DNA from: Intestinibacter bartlettii
GTDB lineage: Bacteria; Bacillota; Clostridia; Peptostreptococcales; Peptostreptococcaceae
Assembly: GCA_025148965.1 (NCBI GenBank)
Contig: CP102273.1
Coordinates: forward strand, 248,001-312,000
DNA: 64,000 nucleotides
Direction of reading: 5' to 3'
This document shows positions 1 to 8,588 of the stretch, piece after piece; the first letter of the stretch is position 1, and each line of letters starts with the position of its first letter. Under the pieces are notes generated by a model. That model worked only from the letters and a program-made list of their open reading frames with translations, did no database searches and was not told the DNA's origin. The translations under genes and the position numbers were made by a program.

Positions 1-90
1 AGGAATAGGTGTATTTATAGGACAGTTTTTTTGACATCTGGCTTTCTTACAAAGCATACAATTTTCAGCTTCTTGTAAATTATTTATCAC
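1..90 (-). CDS. Partial N-terminus of a GltD-like FAD/NAD(P) oxidoreductase
   Basis: Thirty codons run to the window edge from a GTG start at 90, preceded on the minus strand by AAGGAGG. The peptide contains ENCMLCKKARCQKNCPINTP, a cysteine pattern typical of the N-terminal Fe-S domain (Fer4_20, dihydropyrimidine dehydrogenase domain II) of glutamate synthase small subunit-like proteins. These proteins pass electrons between NAD(P)H, FAD and Fe-S clusters. Only the first domain is visible, so the substrate cannot be assigned. It is transcribed away from selO. Confidence 0.65.
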   Translation of the reverse strand, partial: MINNLQEAENCMLCKKARCQKNCPINTPIP

Positions 91-235
91 AGTAAACCTC
101 CTTATTTCCGATTATAATATTAATATTATAGCAGAAATATACTGTGGAATGTATACAAAATGTTTTGATAGACAAATAAATAAAAAATAAAAGAATAAGT
201 TGAAAAAAATACTAAATTGTATAATATTTTAAATT

Positions 236-271
236 AAAAGACGTTATAACATTAAATTTATAACGCCTTTT
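236..271 (-). terminator. Intrinsic terminator of selO
   Basis: A 14-bp stem (236-249 with 258-271) and an 8-nt loop lie just past the selO stop. One position pairs as G-U only in the minus-strand RNA and is an A-C mismatch in the plus-strand RNA, so it serves the leftward gene. Confidence 0.7.
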
Positions 272-284
272 AAATCAAAATATA

Positions 285-1784
285 TTAAGTTCCACAATAA
301 GTTTTATAATCACATTGGGATTTTGGAGCTGGTTTTGAATATTCTTTTTGGAAATCAGAATGCTCAAAAGGATTAGCTAGAGCTTTTAGAAGATTATTCA
401 TTACAGAAAAATCACCATTTTCGGCAGCTGCTAAAGCCTCTTCAACTCTATGATTTCGAGGTATAACTGCAGGATTGGAATTTTTCATCAAATTAAAAAC
501 TTCTTCTTTTGATTTACCTTGAGATTTAATTCTATCTTGATATTTTTTATACCAAACAGAAAATTCATCTGTCACAAACATTCTACTTTTAGGAAAATCT
601 TTAAAAGTTAATGCTAAAAAAGTATTTGTATAATCTTCTTTATATTTTTTCATCATATCTAATAACCCATTTAATAAAGATTCATCGTTTGAATCAGGTT
701 CGAATATACCGATTTTTGAACACATTCCTAAAATGAGATTAGATATGGCCAAATCCGTAAATTTAGCTAAACAATCTTGTGCAATATCAATTGCCTTGTC
801 TTCATCATCACTTATTAGAGGGAGTAGTGTTTCTGCAAATCTACATAGATTCCAACTAACCATAGCTACTTGATTTTGATAAGAGTATCTTCCTTCAGTA
901 TCTATAGAACTAAAAACTGTTTTTGGATCATAAGTATCCATAAAAGCACAAGGACCATAGTCAATTGTTTCACCACAAATACTCATATTGTCTGTATTTA
1001 AAACACCATGTATAAAACCAACACATTGCCATTTTGCAACTAATGATGCTTGTAGTTTTATCACTTCTTCTAAAAGAGAAACGTACTTATTTTGCTCATC
1101 AGATATAAAAGGAAAATGTCTTTTTATTGTATAATCGGCAAGTTGTTTTAATTTATCTTTATCAAGAAAATATGATGCAAACTCAAAAGTTCCAAAGCGG
1201 ATATGACTAGATGCGACTCTTGTTAATATAGCACCTTGCTTAATTTCATCTCGATATACATCTTCACCAGTTGAAATAACAGAGAGACTTCTTGTAGTTG
1301 GAATTTTTAATCCATGCATTGCCTCGCTTATTATATATTCTCTCAACATTGGGCCGAGAACAGCACGACCATCGCCACCTCGAGAAAAAGGAGTTCTACC
1401 AGAACCTTTAAGCTGTATATCAAATCTTTGATTAGAAGGTGTAATTTGTTCTCCAATAAGCAAAGCACGACCATCACCTAGCATTGTAAAATGTCCGAAT
1501 TGATGACCTGCATAAGCTTGAGATATATATACCCCATCGTCAGCTTTTGTATTTCCAGAAAGAATAGAAATTCCTTTAGGTGATTTAAGAAATTCTAAAC
1601 TTAATCCAAGAGATGATGCTAAGTTATTATTTAAAATAACAAGTTTTGGTGATTTTACAGGTTTCAAATTTACATGGCTGTAAAATTCTTTTGGCAAATT
1701 TATATATGAATTGTCAAAATTAAATCCAGTTTGAATATTTTTATCTATCATAAATCCAGCAGAGTAATTACAAAAATCACTCAT
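285..1784 (-). CDS. selO: SelO/YdiU protein AMP-transferase (pseudokinase)
   Basis: A 499-residue SelO (UPF0061) protein. This family has a kinase fold that binds ATP flipped and transfers AMP to protein Ser/Thr/Tyr; it is linked to redox stress. Visible family motifs are GDGRALLIGEQ, QLKGSGRTPFSRGGDGRAV (nucleotide site, about residues 125-145) and HGVLNTDNMSICG with the following DYGPCAFMD (metal and catalytic region, about residues 262-285). The C-terminus ends in CDYKTYCGT, keeping the conserved terminal cysteine where eukaryotic homologues have selenocysteine. AGGAGG lies 5 nt before the ATG. The gene stands alone with its own terminator. Confidence 0.93.
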   Translation of the reverse strand: MSDFCNYSAGFMIDKNIQTGFNFDNSYINLPKEFYSHVNLKPVKSPKLVILNNNLASSLGLSLEFLKSPKGISILSGNTKADDGVYISQAYAGHQFGHFTMLGDGRALLIGEQITPSNQRFDIQLKGSGRTPFSRGGDGRAVLGPMLREYIISEAMHGLKIPTTRSLSVISTGEDVYRDEIKQGAILTRVASSHIRFGTFEFASYFLDKDKLKQLADYTIKRHFPFISDEQNKYVSLLEEVIKLQASLVAKWQCVGFIHGVLNTDNMSICGETIDYGPCAFMDTYDPKTVFSSIDTEGRYSYQNQVAMVSWNLCRFAETLLPLISDDEDKAIDIAQDCLAKFTDLAISNLILGMCSKIGIFEPDSNDESLLNGLLDMMKKYKEDYTNTFLALTFKDFPKSRMFVTDEFSVWYKKYQDRIKSQGKSKEEVFNLMKNSNPAVIPRNHRVEEALAAAENGDFSVMNNLLKALANPFEHSDFQKEYSKPAPKSQCDYKTYCGT

Positions 1785-1981
1785 AACCTCCTTTCATGAT
1801 TAAATCCTTTTTAATAATATACCCATAAATCTAAGATAATAAATTTCTTTAAAGATATAAATTTTTATTAAATATAAAAAGTGTAAGGTGCAAAATATGT
1901 TTTAATTAGTTGTTTTATTAATTAAATATATAATTTATTTAAAAAAATATATAAATTAGAGTAAATAATACATATATCGAA

Positions 1982-2010
1982 TTGTGAGAATTTTTAGATT
2001 ATGCTATAAT
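1982..2010 (+). promoter_or_regulatory. Sigma-A promoter of permease/amidohydrolase operon
   Basis: TTGTGA (1982-1987), a 17-nt spacer, and TATAAT (2005-2010) with an extended -10 TGC directly before it. It lies 46 nt upstream of the permease start. No riboswitch-like structure was seen in the rest of 1785-2056. Confidence 0.6.
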
Positions 2011-2056
2011 TTGGTAGGGGATTGATAAATAATAATAAAGAAAGGAAAAATAGGGG

Positions 2057-3445
2057 ATGAATAATCAAAAACATGTACAAGAATTATCATCTGAAAGAAC
2101 TGAGTTCAAAAGAGAAATCGGTGTTTTCGGAGGAGTAAGTATTATCGGCGGAATCATGATAGGTTCAGGTATATTCTATCTTGGTTCTTACGTATTACAA
2201 AGAACTAATTATAATTATGGCCTAGCAATTTTAGCTTGGGTTCTAGGAGGAATAATATCTCTATTCGGTGGATTATGTTATGCAGAATTAGGAGCAGCTA
2301 TGCCTAAAGCAGGTGGTAGAATGGTATACCTAACAGAAGCATATCATCCATGTGTAGGATTCTTAGCAGGATTCTCAGACTGGTTAATAGGAGGACCAGG
2401 TTCAGTAGCAGCTCTGGCTATAGCACTTCCAACTGCTCTTAAATCTTTTGTGGAACTTAATAATACAGGAATAAAAGTATTTGCAATCGTATTAATTATA
2501 GGATTAACTATTTATAATTGTTATGGTGTAAAATTATCATCAATTCTACAAAATATTTCTATGGTAGCAAAATTAGTACCAATCTTATTAATATTAGGTG
2601 GAGCATTATTCTGTGGAAAAATTACTCCAGATTTAAGTATGGGAAATGAAATAGCATCTCATGGTACTGCAGGAACTATATCAATGCTTGCATTTGCAAT
2701 TGTAGCATCATTGTGGGCTTATGAAGGATGGACTAATTTAAATACAGTAACAGAAGAAATTAAAAATCCTAAAAGAGATTTACCATTAGCATTAATAATA
2801 GGTATAGGTGGAATAACAGTACTTTATGCATTATTTAACTATGCTATATACAGGGTTTTACCTTATGAAACAGTAGTAGAAATGATAAAATCAGAAAACT
2901 ACTATTTAGGAACAGAAGTTGCTAAATTAATATTTGGTAATGCAGGTGGTATGTTAGTTACTGCAGCGATGGTAATAGCTATATTTGGTTCAGTAAATGG
3001 ACTAGTATTAGCTCAACCTCGTATGTATTATGCAATGTCTAAAGAAGGTCACTTCTTTAAATCATTTGGGAAATTACATCCTAAATATAAAGTTCCTACA
3101 ACTGCATTAATAGTTCAAGCAATAATATCTATAATCTTAGTATTAATGAGAGATTTAGACCAATTAACTAACTTAGTTGTTTTCCAAACAATGTTATTTA
3201 ACTTCTTGGTTGTTTTAGCTGTACCAATACTTCGTAAAAAAATGCCTGAAATAGAAAGAACATATAAAGTTTGGTTCTATCCAGTAAGTGTAATAATTAC
3301 AGCGCTTATTTTCTTGGGATTAGTTATAAGTACATTCTTTGATGATCCAGTAAGTGCAGTAACTGGATTTATAGTTCCTGCTATAGGGGTTGTATTCTAT
3401 TTATATTTTGATAAAAAGAATAAAAAAGAAGAACGTACAGCATAA
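2057..3445 (+). CDS. APC-superfamily amino acid permease
   Basis: A 462-residue integral membrane protein with about 12 hydrophobic segments. The N-terminal GGIMIGSGIFYLGSYVL is the unwound TM1 substrate-binding signature of APC transporters. It is followed by ELGAAMPKAGGRMVYL and, near residue 225, the conserved TEEIKNPKRDLPLAL loop. It resembles LAT-type exchangers and permeases more than the AAT group. The amidohydrolase starts about 48 nt downstream, suggesting that the permease brings in the amide or peptide-like compound cut there, or exports a product. AGGGG precedes the ATG. The substrate is not predictable. Confidence 0.88.
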   Translation: MNNQKHVQELSSERTEFKREIGVFGGVSIIGGIMIGSGIFYLGSYVLQRTNYNYGLAILAWVLGGIISLFGGLCYAELGAAMPKAGGRMVYLTEAYHPCVGFLAGFSDWLIGGPGSVAALAIALPTALKSFVELNNTGIKVFAIVLIIGLTIYNCYGVKLSSILQNISMVAKLVPILLILGGALFCGKITPDLSMGNEIASHGTAGTISMLAFAIVASLWAYEGWTNLNTVTEEIKNPKRDLPLALIIGIGGITVLYALFNYAIYRVLPYETVVEMIKSENYYLGTEVAKLIFGNAGGMLVTAAMVIAIFGSVNGLVLAQPRMYYAMSKEGHFFKSFGKLHPKYKVPTTALIVQAIISIILVLMRDLDQLTNLVVFQTMLFNFLVVLAVPILRKKMPEIERTYKVWFYPVSVIITALIFLGLVISTFFDDPVSAVTGFIVPAIGVVFYLYFDKKNKKEERTA

Positions 3446-3493
3446 TATTATAATTTCGAATTATATTAGATGAAATTATGGGGGAAAATTAAA

Positions 3494-5113
3494 ATGAAAA
3501 TAGCTTTATATAATGCAAAAGTTTATGTAGAAAGAGAAAAATTTGTAGAAGCTGTTTTAGTCGAAGATAGAAAAATCAAAGCTATTGGAACTAATGAAGA
3601 AATTTTAGCGACTACAGATATTGATGAAAAAATAGATTGTGAAGGAAAAACTGTAATACCAGGATTAAACGATTCACATATGCACATATTTAACTTTGGT
3701 GAAAGAATGTGCCAAGTTAAAATAGGAGATTGCGAAAGCATCGACGAAATGATAGATAGATGTAAAAAATATGTTGAAGAAAACCCGGACAGAGTAAAAC
3801 ACGGTTTATATGCTCAAGGATGGAATCAAGATTATTTTACAGATAGCGACAGAATACCAACTAGATTTGATTTAGATAAAATATCTACTGAAATACCTGT
3901 AGTTCTTGAAAGAATTTGTGGTCATATATTAACTACAAATACAAAAACTATAGAACTTTTAGGTATAGATGGAAATTCACCACAATATCCAGGTGGCACA
4001 TTTGAAATAGGTGAAGATGGATATCCAAATGGAATTTTTGCTGAAAATGCTTGTAACTATGCTAAAAATGTAATTCCAAAAGCAGATATTAAACAAAGAA
4101 AGAAAATGTTCATAGAAGCAAGTGAATACGCTGCACAACATGGTATAACTACTGTTCAAAGTAATGACTTAGGAACAATAGTATTCGATTATCCAACATA
4201 TTTCAAATTCTTCAAAGATATATATAATTCAGGAGAAGGAATTATTCGTTACAGACATCAAATATCTTTTGAAACAGTAGAAGAATTCAAAGATTATATC
4301 GAAAATGGAGAATTTAAAAATGGAAAATATGATGAAGATTCTCTAATCCAACTTGGACCACTAAAATTATTCAAAGACGGAAGTTTAGGTGCAAGAACTG
4401 CCCTTGTCAGAGGCGGATATAAAGATGATCCAACAAATAACGGAATTGAATGGATGAGTGAAGAAGTTATGGATGAATTCTGCAAAGTGGCAAGTGATGC
4501 AGGAATCCAAGTTGCAACTCATGTTATAGGTGATGGTGCTATTGAAAAAACTATAGATAGCTATGAAAAAACATTTGGAGAAGAAGGCAATAAATTAAGA
4601 CATACATTAGTTCATTGTCAAATAACAGATAAGGCTTTATTAGAAAGAATTGCGAAATTAGGAATAGTTGTAAGTTACCAACCGATATTCCTTGACTACG
4701 ATATGCACATAGTTGAAAAAAGATGTGGTAAAGAATTAGCTTCTACTTCTTACGCATTCAAAACTTTAGGAGATTTAGGTGCAAAAATTGCTTATGGAAC
4801 AGATTGTCCAGTTGAAGACTGTAATCCATTCCCGAACATATACAGTGCAGTAACTCGTAAAGATTCAAAAGGATTCCCAGAAGGTGGATTCTATCCAGAA
4901 GAATGTGTAGATGTTTATACAGCAATAGATGCATATACTGAAGGTAGTGCATATATGGAATTTATGGAAGGTAAAAAAGGTAGAATTAAACCTGGTCAAC
5001 TTGCTGATATAGTAGTTCTTGATAAAGATATATTTACTTGTGACCCTATGGAAATAAGAGATATACTACCTGTTATGACTATGATTGATGGTAAGATTGT
5101 TTATAAAAAATAA
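3494..5113 (+). CDS. YtcJ-like metal-dependent amidohydrolase (amidohydrolase family 3)
   Basis: A 539-residue cytosolic hydrolase. NDSHMHIF (near residue 60) supplies the HxH metal ligands. HVIGDGA and LVHCQ later carry further His ligands, and YGTDCPVED holds the catalytic Asp of the TIM barrel. The C-terminal KKGRIKPGQLADIVVLDKD is the usual amidohydrolase beta-sandwich ending. The start at 3494 is preferred because GGGGG lies 9 nt upstream; the in-frame ATG at 3470 has no ribosome site. The YtcJ/NfdA group acts on N-acyl, N-formyl or cyclic amide substrates. The link with the upstream permease is inferred from position. Confidence 0.85.
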   Translation: MKIALYNAKVYVEREKFVEAVLVEDRKIKAIGTNEEILATTDIDEKIDCEGKTVIPGLNDSHMHIFNFGERMCQVKIGDCESIDEMIDRCKKYVEENPDRVKHGLYAQGWNQDYFTDSDRIPTRFDLDKISTEIPVVLERICGHILTTNTKTIELLGIDGNSPQYPGGTFEIGEDGYPNGIFAENACNYAKNVIPKADIKQRKKMFIEASEYAAQHGITTVQSNDLGTIVFDYPTYFKFFKDIYNSGEGIIRYRHQISFETVEEFKDYIENGEFKNGKYDEDSLIQLGPLKLFKDGSLGARTALVRGGYKDDPTNNGIEWMSEEVMDEFCKVASDAGIQVATHVIGDGAIEKTIDSYEKTFGEEGNKLRHTLVHCQITDKALLERIAKLGIVVSYQPIFLDYDMHIVEKRCGKELASTSYAFKTLGDLGAKIAYGTDCPVEDCNPFPNIYSAVTRKDSKGFPEGGFYPEECVDVYTAIDAYTEGSAYMEFMEGKKGRIKPGQLADIVVLDKDIFTCDPMEIRDILPVMTMIDGKIVYKK

Positions 5114-5130
5114 TATAGATTAAATATAAA

Positions 5131-5183
5131 AAGACAATAAGTGTTACAAACCATATGAAACGGATTGGATAACTTATTGTCTT
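5131..5183. terminator. Bidirectional terminator between amidohydrolase and queF
   Basis: A 12-bp stem (5131-5142 with 5172-5183, AAGACAATAAGT and its complement) with a long loop. It has T-rich runs on both outer flanks, so it can end transcription of both convergent operons. Confidence 0.65.
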
Positions 5184-5225
5184 CTTTATTTACAGTAAAA
5201 ATTTATACTTAATAATTATTTTAAA

Positions 5226-5729
5226 TTATCTATTATCAACTTTTTCTGGATATAAATCATGGTTCATCATTCTATGTTCAGCCATTTTTTCATATTTAGT
5301 TCCAGGTATTCCATAATTGCAGTATGGGTCTATGCTGATTCCGCCTCTTGGAGTAAATTTACCCCATACCTCGATATATTTTGGAGCCATTAATTTTATT
5401 AAGTCTTTCATTATTATATTCATACAATCTTCGTGGAAATCCCCGTGGTTTCTAAAACTAAATAAATATAATTTTAGTGATTTACTTTCAACCATTTTTT
5501 CACCTGGAATGTAACTAATATATATAGTTGCGAAATCAGGTTGTCCTGTTATTGGACATAAACTTGTAAATTCAGGGCAGTTGAATTTAACAAAGTAATC
5601 ATTGTTTGGATGTTTGTTATCGAATACTTCTAATATATCTGGATCATAGCCAAATTTATATTTAGTTCCTTGATTCCCAAGTAAACTTAAACCTTCTAAT
5701 TCTTTATTTTGTCTTCCTGTTTCTAACAT
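5226..5729 (-). CDS. queF: NADPH-dependent preQ0 reductase QueF
   Basis: A 167-residue single-domain (YkvM-type) nitrile reductase that converts 7-cyano-7-deazaguanine to preQ1, the last free-base step of queuosine synthesis. [15 protein letters not shown] (near residue 55) carries the catalytic Cys that forms the thioimide with preQ0. [20 protein letters not shown] is the QueF signature for NADPH and substrate binding. It is the last gene of the leftward queD-E-C-F operon, 16 nt after queC, and ends at a bidirectional terminator. Confidence 0.96.
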   Translation of the reverse strand: MLETGRQNKELEGLSLLGNQGTKYKFGYDPDILEVFDNKHPNNDYFVKFNCPEFTSLCPITGQPDFATIYISYIPGEKMVESKSLKLYLFSFRNHGDFHEDCMNIIMKDLIKLMAPKYIEVWGKFTPRGGISIDPYCNYGIPGTKYEKMAEHRMMNHDLYPEKVDNR

Positions 5730-5745
5730 ATCTAAATTCCTTTCA

Positions 5746-6420
5746 CTATTTATTAAGTTCTTCTTTTTGTTTTAAGTAAGTTTCTAAACCGTGTTGTCTA
5801 AGTTTGCATGAAGGGCATTCACCACATCCATCACCAATTATTCCATTGTAACAAGTAAGAGTTTTTTCTCTAACATATTCAAGTTTTCCGTATTTGTCAG
5901 CCAATTCCCAAGTTTGTGCTTTGTCTAGCCACATTAAAGGAGTGTGCATTACAAAATCATAATCCATAGCTAAATTAGCAGTTACATTTAATGATTTTAC
6001 AAATACATCTCTGCAATCAGGGTATCCGCTGAAGTCTGTTTCACATACACCTGTAACTATATGTCTAGCATTTTTAGTTTTAGCAAGTATAGCTGCGAAA
6101 GTTAAGAACACCATGTTGCGGCCTTCAACAAAAGTAGAAGGAAGTTCGCCGTCTTTTCCTTCTTCAATTTTTATATCGTCACGAGTTAACGCATTTGGTG
6201 CTAATTGATTAAGTAAATCCATATCTAATATATGATGTTCTACACCAAGCTCTTTAGCTATATTTTTTGCACATTCTATTTCTAATTTATGTTTTTGGTT
6301 ATAGTTAAAAGTTACCGCAATAACTTTATCAAATCTTTCTAATGCCCAAAATAAGCAAGTAGTTGAATCTTGTCCGCCACTGAATACAACTACTGCATTG
6401 TTGTTACTATTATTATTCAT
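5746..6420 (-). CDS. queC: 7-cyano-7-deazaguanine (preQ0) synthase QueC
   Basis: A 224-residue ATP-dependent ligase that turns 7-carboxy-7-deazaguanine and ammonia into preQ0. [15 protein letters not shown] (residues 13-27) is the PP-loop pyrophosphatase motif. The C-terminal [10 protein letters not shown], with the preceding CYNG cysteine, supplies the Cys4 zinc site. AAAGGAG stands before the ATG. It lies between queE (51-nt gap) and queF, so its substrate comes from the gene before it and its product goes to the gene after it. Confidence 0.96.
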   Translation of the reverse strand: MNNNSNNNAVVVFSGGQDSTTCLFWALERFDKVIAVTFNYNQKHKLEIECAKNIAKELGVEHHILDMDLLNQLAPNALTRDDIKIEEGKDGELPSTFVEGRNMVFLTFAAILAKTKNARHIVTGVCETDFSGYPDCRDVFVKSLNVTANLAMDYDFVMHTPLMWLDKAQTWELADKYGKLEYVREKTLTCYNGIIGDGCGECPSCKLRQHGLETYLKQKEELNK

Positions 6421-6471
6421 GCTAATTCTCCTTTATTTTTTATTCCCTTTTGATTAACACCGTTATTAATC

Positions 6472-7134
6472 CTAAACACCCTTCATATTAGGGTCCCAGA
6501 TAACTTTATGTAGTTGGACCTGAAGTCTAACTTTGTTTAAATTTTTTTCTTTCATAAATTCAACAATATCCTCTAGTTTAATAGCACTGAAGACAGGGCT
6601 AAAATAAACTAAGCATTTATTCGTTAAATTGAATTTAGTAATTAATTCGTATGCTTCTTGAAGATCTTCATCACTTCCTAATACAAATTTATAAACATCT
6701 TTATTAGTAACATAATTGAGATTATCAAGCTTCATAAGATGAGTCATATTGCTAGAAGCTAGTTTATAATCCAGTATAAAAATTATATTAGGATACTTTT
6801 CTTTAAATGGAAGAATATCAATAGCACCATTTGTTTCTATATGAACCACAAGATTTTTATCATCATTTAATAATGATAAGACCTCGTTTATATTCTCTTG
6901 AAACAAAGGTTCACCACCTGTTAACGTTACGTTTGAAACGCCTGTACTTTTTATGTAATCGTAAATTTCTTGTGCAGATAAAACTTCTGTGATTTCACTT
7001 TTATCAAAAGAATAAGTAGTATCACACCATGAACATCTCAAATTGCAACCTTGGAATCTTATAAAAGTAGCAAGTTCACCAGCAGTAGGACCTTCACCAT
7101 CTATCGACACAAATTTTTCTATAATATTAAACAT
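6472..7134 (-). CDS. queE: 7-carboxy-7-deazaguanine synthase QueE (radical SAM)
   Basis: A 220-residue radical SAM enzyme that contracts the 6-carboxytetrahydropterin ring to 7-carboxy-7-deazaguanine. GCNLRCSWCDT near residue 30 gives the CxxxCxxC 4Fe-4S cluster ligands. NVTLTGGEPL is the SAM-binding GGE motif. The frame is open upstream to 7197, but GGAGG sits 6 nt before the ATG at 7134 and the family usually starts as MFNIIEKFVSIDGEGP, so 7134 is chosen. It begins one base after the queD stop, implying translational coupling. Confidence 0.95.
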   Translation of the reverse strand: MFNIIEKFVSIDGEGPTAGELATFIRFQGCNLRCSWCDTTYSFDKSEITEVLSAQEIYDYIKSTGVSNVTLTGGEPLFQENINEVLSLLNDDKNLVVHIETNGAIDILPFKEKYPNIIFILDYKLASSNMTHLMKLDNLNYVTNKDVYKFVLGSDEDLQEAYELITKFNLTNKCLVYFSPVFSAIKLEDIVEFMKEKNLNKVRLQVQLHKVIWDPNMKGV

Positions 7135-7135
7135 C

Positions 7136-7564
7136 TTAATCCTCCGAATATGTACAGCTATTTGTTGGTGTTTCGAATAATTCAACTTCGCTAACATTTA
7201 GGCCCATATCTTTTAATTTATAAAAAATATCTCTACTCATTTCCTCCGCAGTAGGTCTATATGGAACTAACATAACTTTGAATGCATTTGGTAATTCGCT
7301 CAATTTTTGTGCTACCAAACGACCATCTTCATTATCCTCGATGACTAATTTATGGTCATATAAATCTTCTATTTCTTTTAATCTAGCTTTTATATTTCCG
7401 AAATCATCAACCATTCCTCTAAGTTGTCCTTCTTGATGAAGAGTTTCACTTTTAACTGAAACGATTAATTTATATCTATGGCCATGTATATTTGAGCATT
7501 TTCCGTTGTATCCACTCAAGTAATGTGCCATATCAAATTCAATTTGACTTTTTACTTTAAACAT
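7136..7564 (-). CDS. queD: 6-carboxy-5,6,7,8-tetrahydropterin synthase QueD
   Basis: A 142-residue member of the 6-pyruvoyl-tetrahydropterin synthase fold. It converts 7,8-dihydroneopterin triphosphate to 6-carboxytetrahydropterin. FDMAHYLSGYNGKCSNIHGHRY holds the zinc-binding His residues and the catalytic Cys; PTAEEMSRDI and the late E in VELFETPTNSC complete the active site. It is the first gene of the que operon, behind a preQ1 riboswitch. A ribosome site (GGGAGG) is 6 nt before the start. No folE is present in the window. Confidence 0.95.
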   Translation of the reverse strand: MFKVKSQIEFDMAHYLSGYNGKCSNIHGHRYKLIVSVKSETLHQEGQLRGMVDDFGNIKARLKEIEDLYDHKLVIEDNEDGRLVAQKLSELPNAFKVMLVPYRPTAEEMSRDIFYKLKDMGLNVSEVELFETPTNSCTYSED

Positions 7565-7626
7565 ATTTACCTCCCAAAATACTTATGTTGATTAAAATAT
7601 CAAAATTTTAGGCGTAATTTATGAAA

Positions 7627-7685
7627 TAAAAAAAGGCTTATTTTTTTACACTATAAAACTAGTGCGAAAAAATAAACCTTTTTTC
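7627..7685 (-). terminator. Riboswitch-controlled terminator before queD
   Basis: In minus-strand RNA, a long stem (about 7667-7684 with 7630-7648, extended by CACTA/TAGTG at the top) ends in a run of eight U. Its upper part contains CTAGTTTTAT (7653-7662), an exact complement of the riboswitch tail at 7696-7705. Pairing of the two would destroy the terminator, so the switch is transcriptional OFF by preQ1. Confidence 0.8.
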
Positions 7686-7694
7686 ATTCAATAG

Positions 7695-7735
7695 CCTAGT
7701 TTTATTTATAGACAGGATGGTCTAAATGAACTGTC
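7695..7735 (-). promoter_or_regulatory. PreQ1-I riboswitch aptamer
   Basis: Minus-strand RNA shows P1 (GACAG 7735-7731 with CTGTC 7715-7711), a 15-nt loop containing TTTAG, and an A-rich tail TATAAATAAAACTAGG. The loop UAG can pair with CUA of the tail to give the H-type pseudoknot that encloses preQ1 in class-I aptamers. The tail is also the 5' half of an antiterminator. Placement before queDECF fits feedback control by preQ1. A possible -10 (TATTAT, 7759-7754) lies upstream, but its -35 is weak. Confidence 0.85.
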
Positions 7736-7858
7736 TTTCAATTTTTTGATACCATAATACATTAACATAAAAAATTGGAAATGTAAAACATTTATTGGAA
7801 AAAATTTATATTGTATAATAAAAACAAGTGGTAAAAATATTAAATTAGAGGTGAAAAA

Positions 7859-8218
7859 ATGAGATATGCACATACAACTATAATAGTAAGTGATATAGAA
7901 AAATCTATAAAATTTTATGAAGAGGTAGCTGGTATAACAATAAGAAATAGATTTAGCGCAGGGGTAAAAACATTAGCATTTTTATCTGATAAAGAAGGAG
8001 ATACACAAATAGAACTTATACAAGATGAAAATGAAAAACCATACTCAGGTAGTGGTATATCACTAGGGTTTGCAGTAGAAAATGTAGAAGAATATATGGA
8101 AAAAATGAATTCAATGGGATATCAAACTACTGATATAATATCACCAAATCCAAAAACTAAATTTTTCTATGTAAATGATCCAGACGGACTAAAAATACAA
8201 TTAATACAAATGGGATAG
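7859..8218 (+). CDS. VOC-family (glyoxalase/bleomycin-resistance fold) protein
   Basis: A 119-residue VOC superfamily protein made of two beta-alpha-beta-beta-beta halves. The N-terminus MRYAHTTIIVSDIEKSIKFYEEV carries the first metal-ligand His, and FFYVNDPDGLKIQLIQ is the standard second-half ending with a Glu/Gln-type ligand position. It could be a lactoylglutathione lyase-like enzyme, but such proteins also bind drugs or isomerise acyl-CoAs, so no substrate is claimed. AGAGGTG lies 6-7 nt before the ATG; TATAAT at 7814-7819 may be its -10. The DUF1653 gene follows after 13 nt. Confidence 0.8.
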   Translation: MRYAHTTIIVSDIEKSIKFYEEVAGITIRNRFSAGVKTLAFLSDKEGDTQIELIQDENEKPYSGSGISLGFAVENVEEYMEKMNSMGYQTTDIISPNPKTKFFYVNDPDGLKIQLIQMG

Positions 8219-8231
8219 AACGGAGAAAATT

Positions 8232-8471
8232 ATGACTAGAAAGATAGAAACACAAAGACCTTATAGACACTTTAAAGGAAAATTATATTACGTTCACAAC
8301 ATCGTTACACATACTGAAACAGAAGAAGTTCTAGTTTCATATCAAGCACTATACCCACCATATGGGATGTTTGTCAGACCTCTTGATATGTTTATGGAAG
8401 AAGTTGAAGATGGAAGAGAAGATAATATAACAAATCAAAAGTATAGATTTGAGTTATATGACGGAAAATAA
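8232..8471 (+). CDS. DUF1653 domain protein
   Basis: A 79-residue protein matching the short DUF1653 pattern: YRHFKGKLYYVHNIVTHTET, then VSYQALYPPYGMFVRPLDMF. The family is a small beta-rich, SH3-like domain of unknown function in many bacteria. GGAG is placed before the ATG. It follows the VOC gene closely, probably on the same transcript. No catalytic residues are apparent. Confidence 0.75.
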   Translation: MTRKIETQRPYRHFKGKLYYVHNIVTHTETEEVLVSYQALYPPYGMFVRPLDMFMEEVEDGREDNITNQKYRFELYDGK

Positions 8472-8493
8472 TTAGACTGAAATCTTACGAAGG

Positions 8494-8522
8494 TTGAAAA
8501 AAATGGAATTAAGTGCTATACT
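8494..8522 (+). promoter_or_regulatory. Promoter of the thiamine salvage operon
   Basis: TTGAAA (8494-8499), exactly 17 nt, then TATACT (8517-8522) with an extended -10 TGC. Transcription would start near 8529, only a few bases before the hairpin at 8534. That hairpin is therefore the first thing transcribed. Confidence 0.7.
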
Positions 8523-8533
8523 ATTAGTAGCGT

Positions 8534-8588
8534 AAAAGCAGAAAATGGGGCATACCACCTTGGGTATGAAGCATTTTCTGCTTTTTTT
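8534..8588 (+). promoter_or_regulatory. Candidate HMP-PP (thiS-motif) riboswitch: aptamer inside a terminator
   Basis: A 14-bp lower stem (8534-8547 with 8572-8585) ends in a T run, as in an intrinsic terminator. The top is not a simple loop: an internal loop of GGG (8548-8550) against AAG (8569-8571), a 6-bp stem CATACC/GGTATG, and a six-base loop ACCTTG. It sits between a strong promoter and a thiM-thiE operon. HMP-PP riboswitches (thiS motif) are known to be tiny aptamers embedded in the terminator stem before thiamine genes; HMP-PP is the ThiE substrate. I match architecture and context, not a remembered consensus. No TPP riboswitch core (CUGAGA) is present. The alternative is a plain terminator for the upstream genes. 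Confidence 0.65.

Noticed and set aside
3470-3493. Upstream ATG for the amidohydrolase
   Set aside because: No ribosome site; GGGGG is well spaced for ATG 3494.
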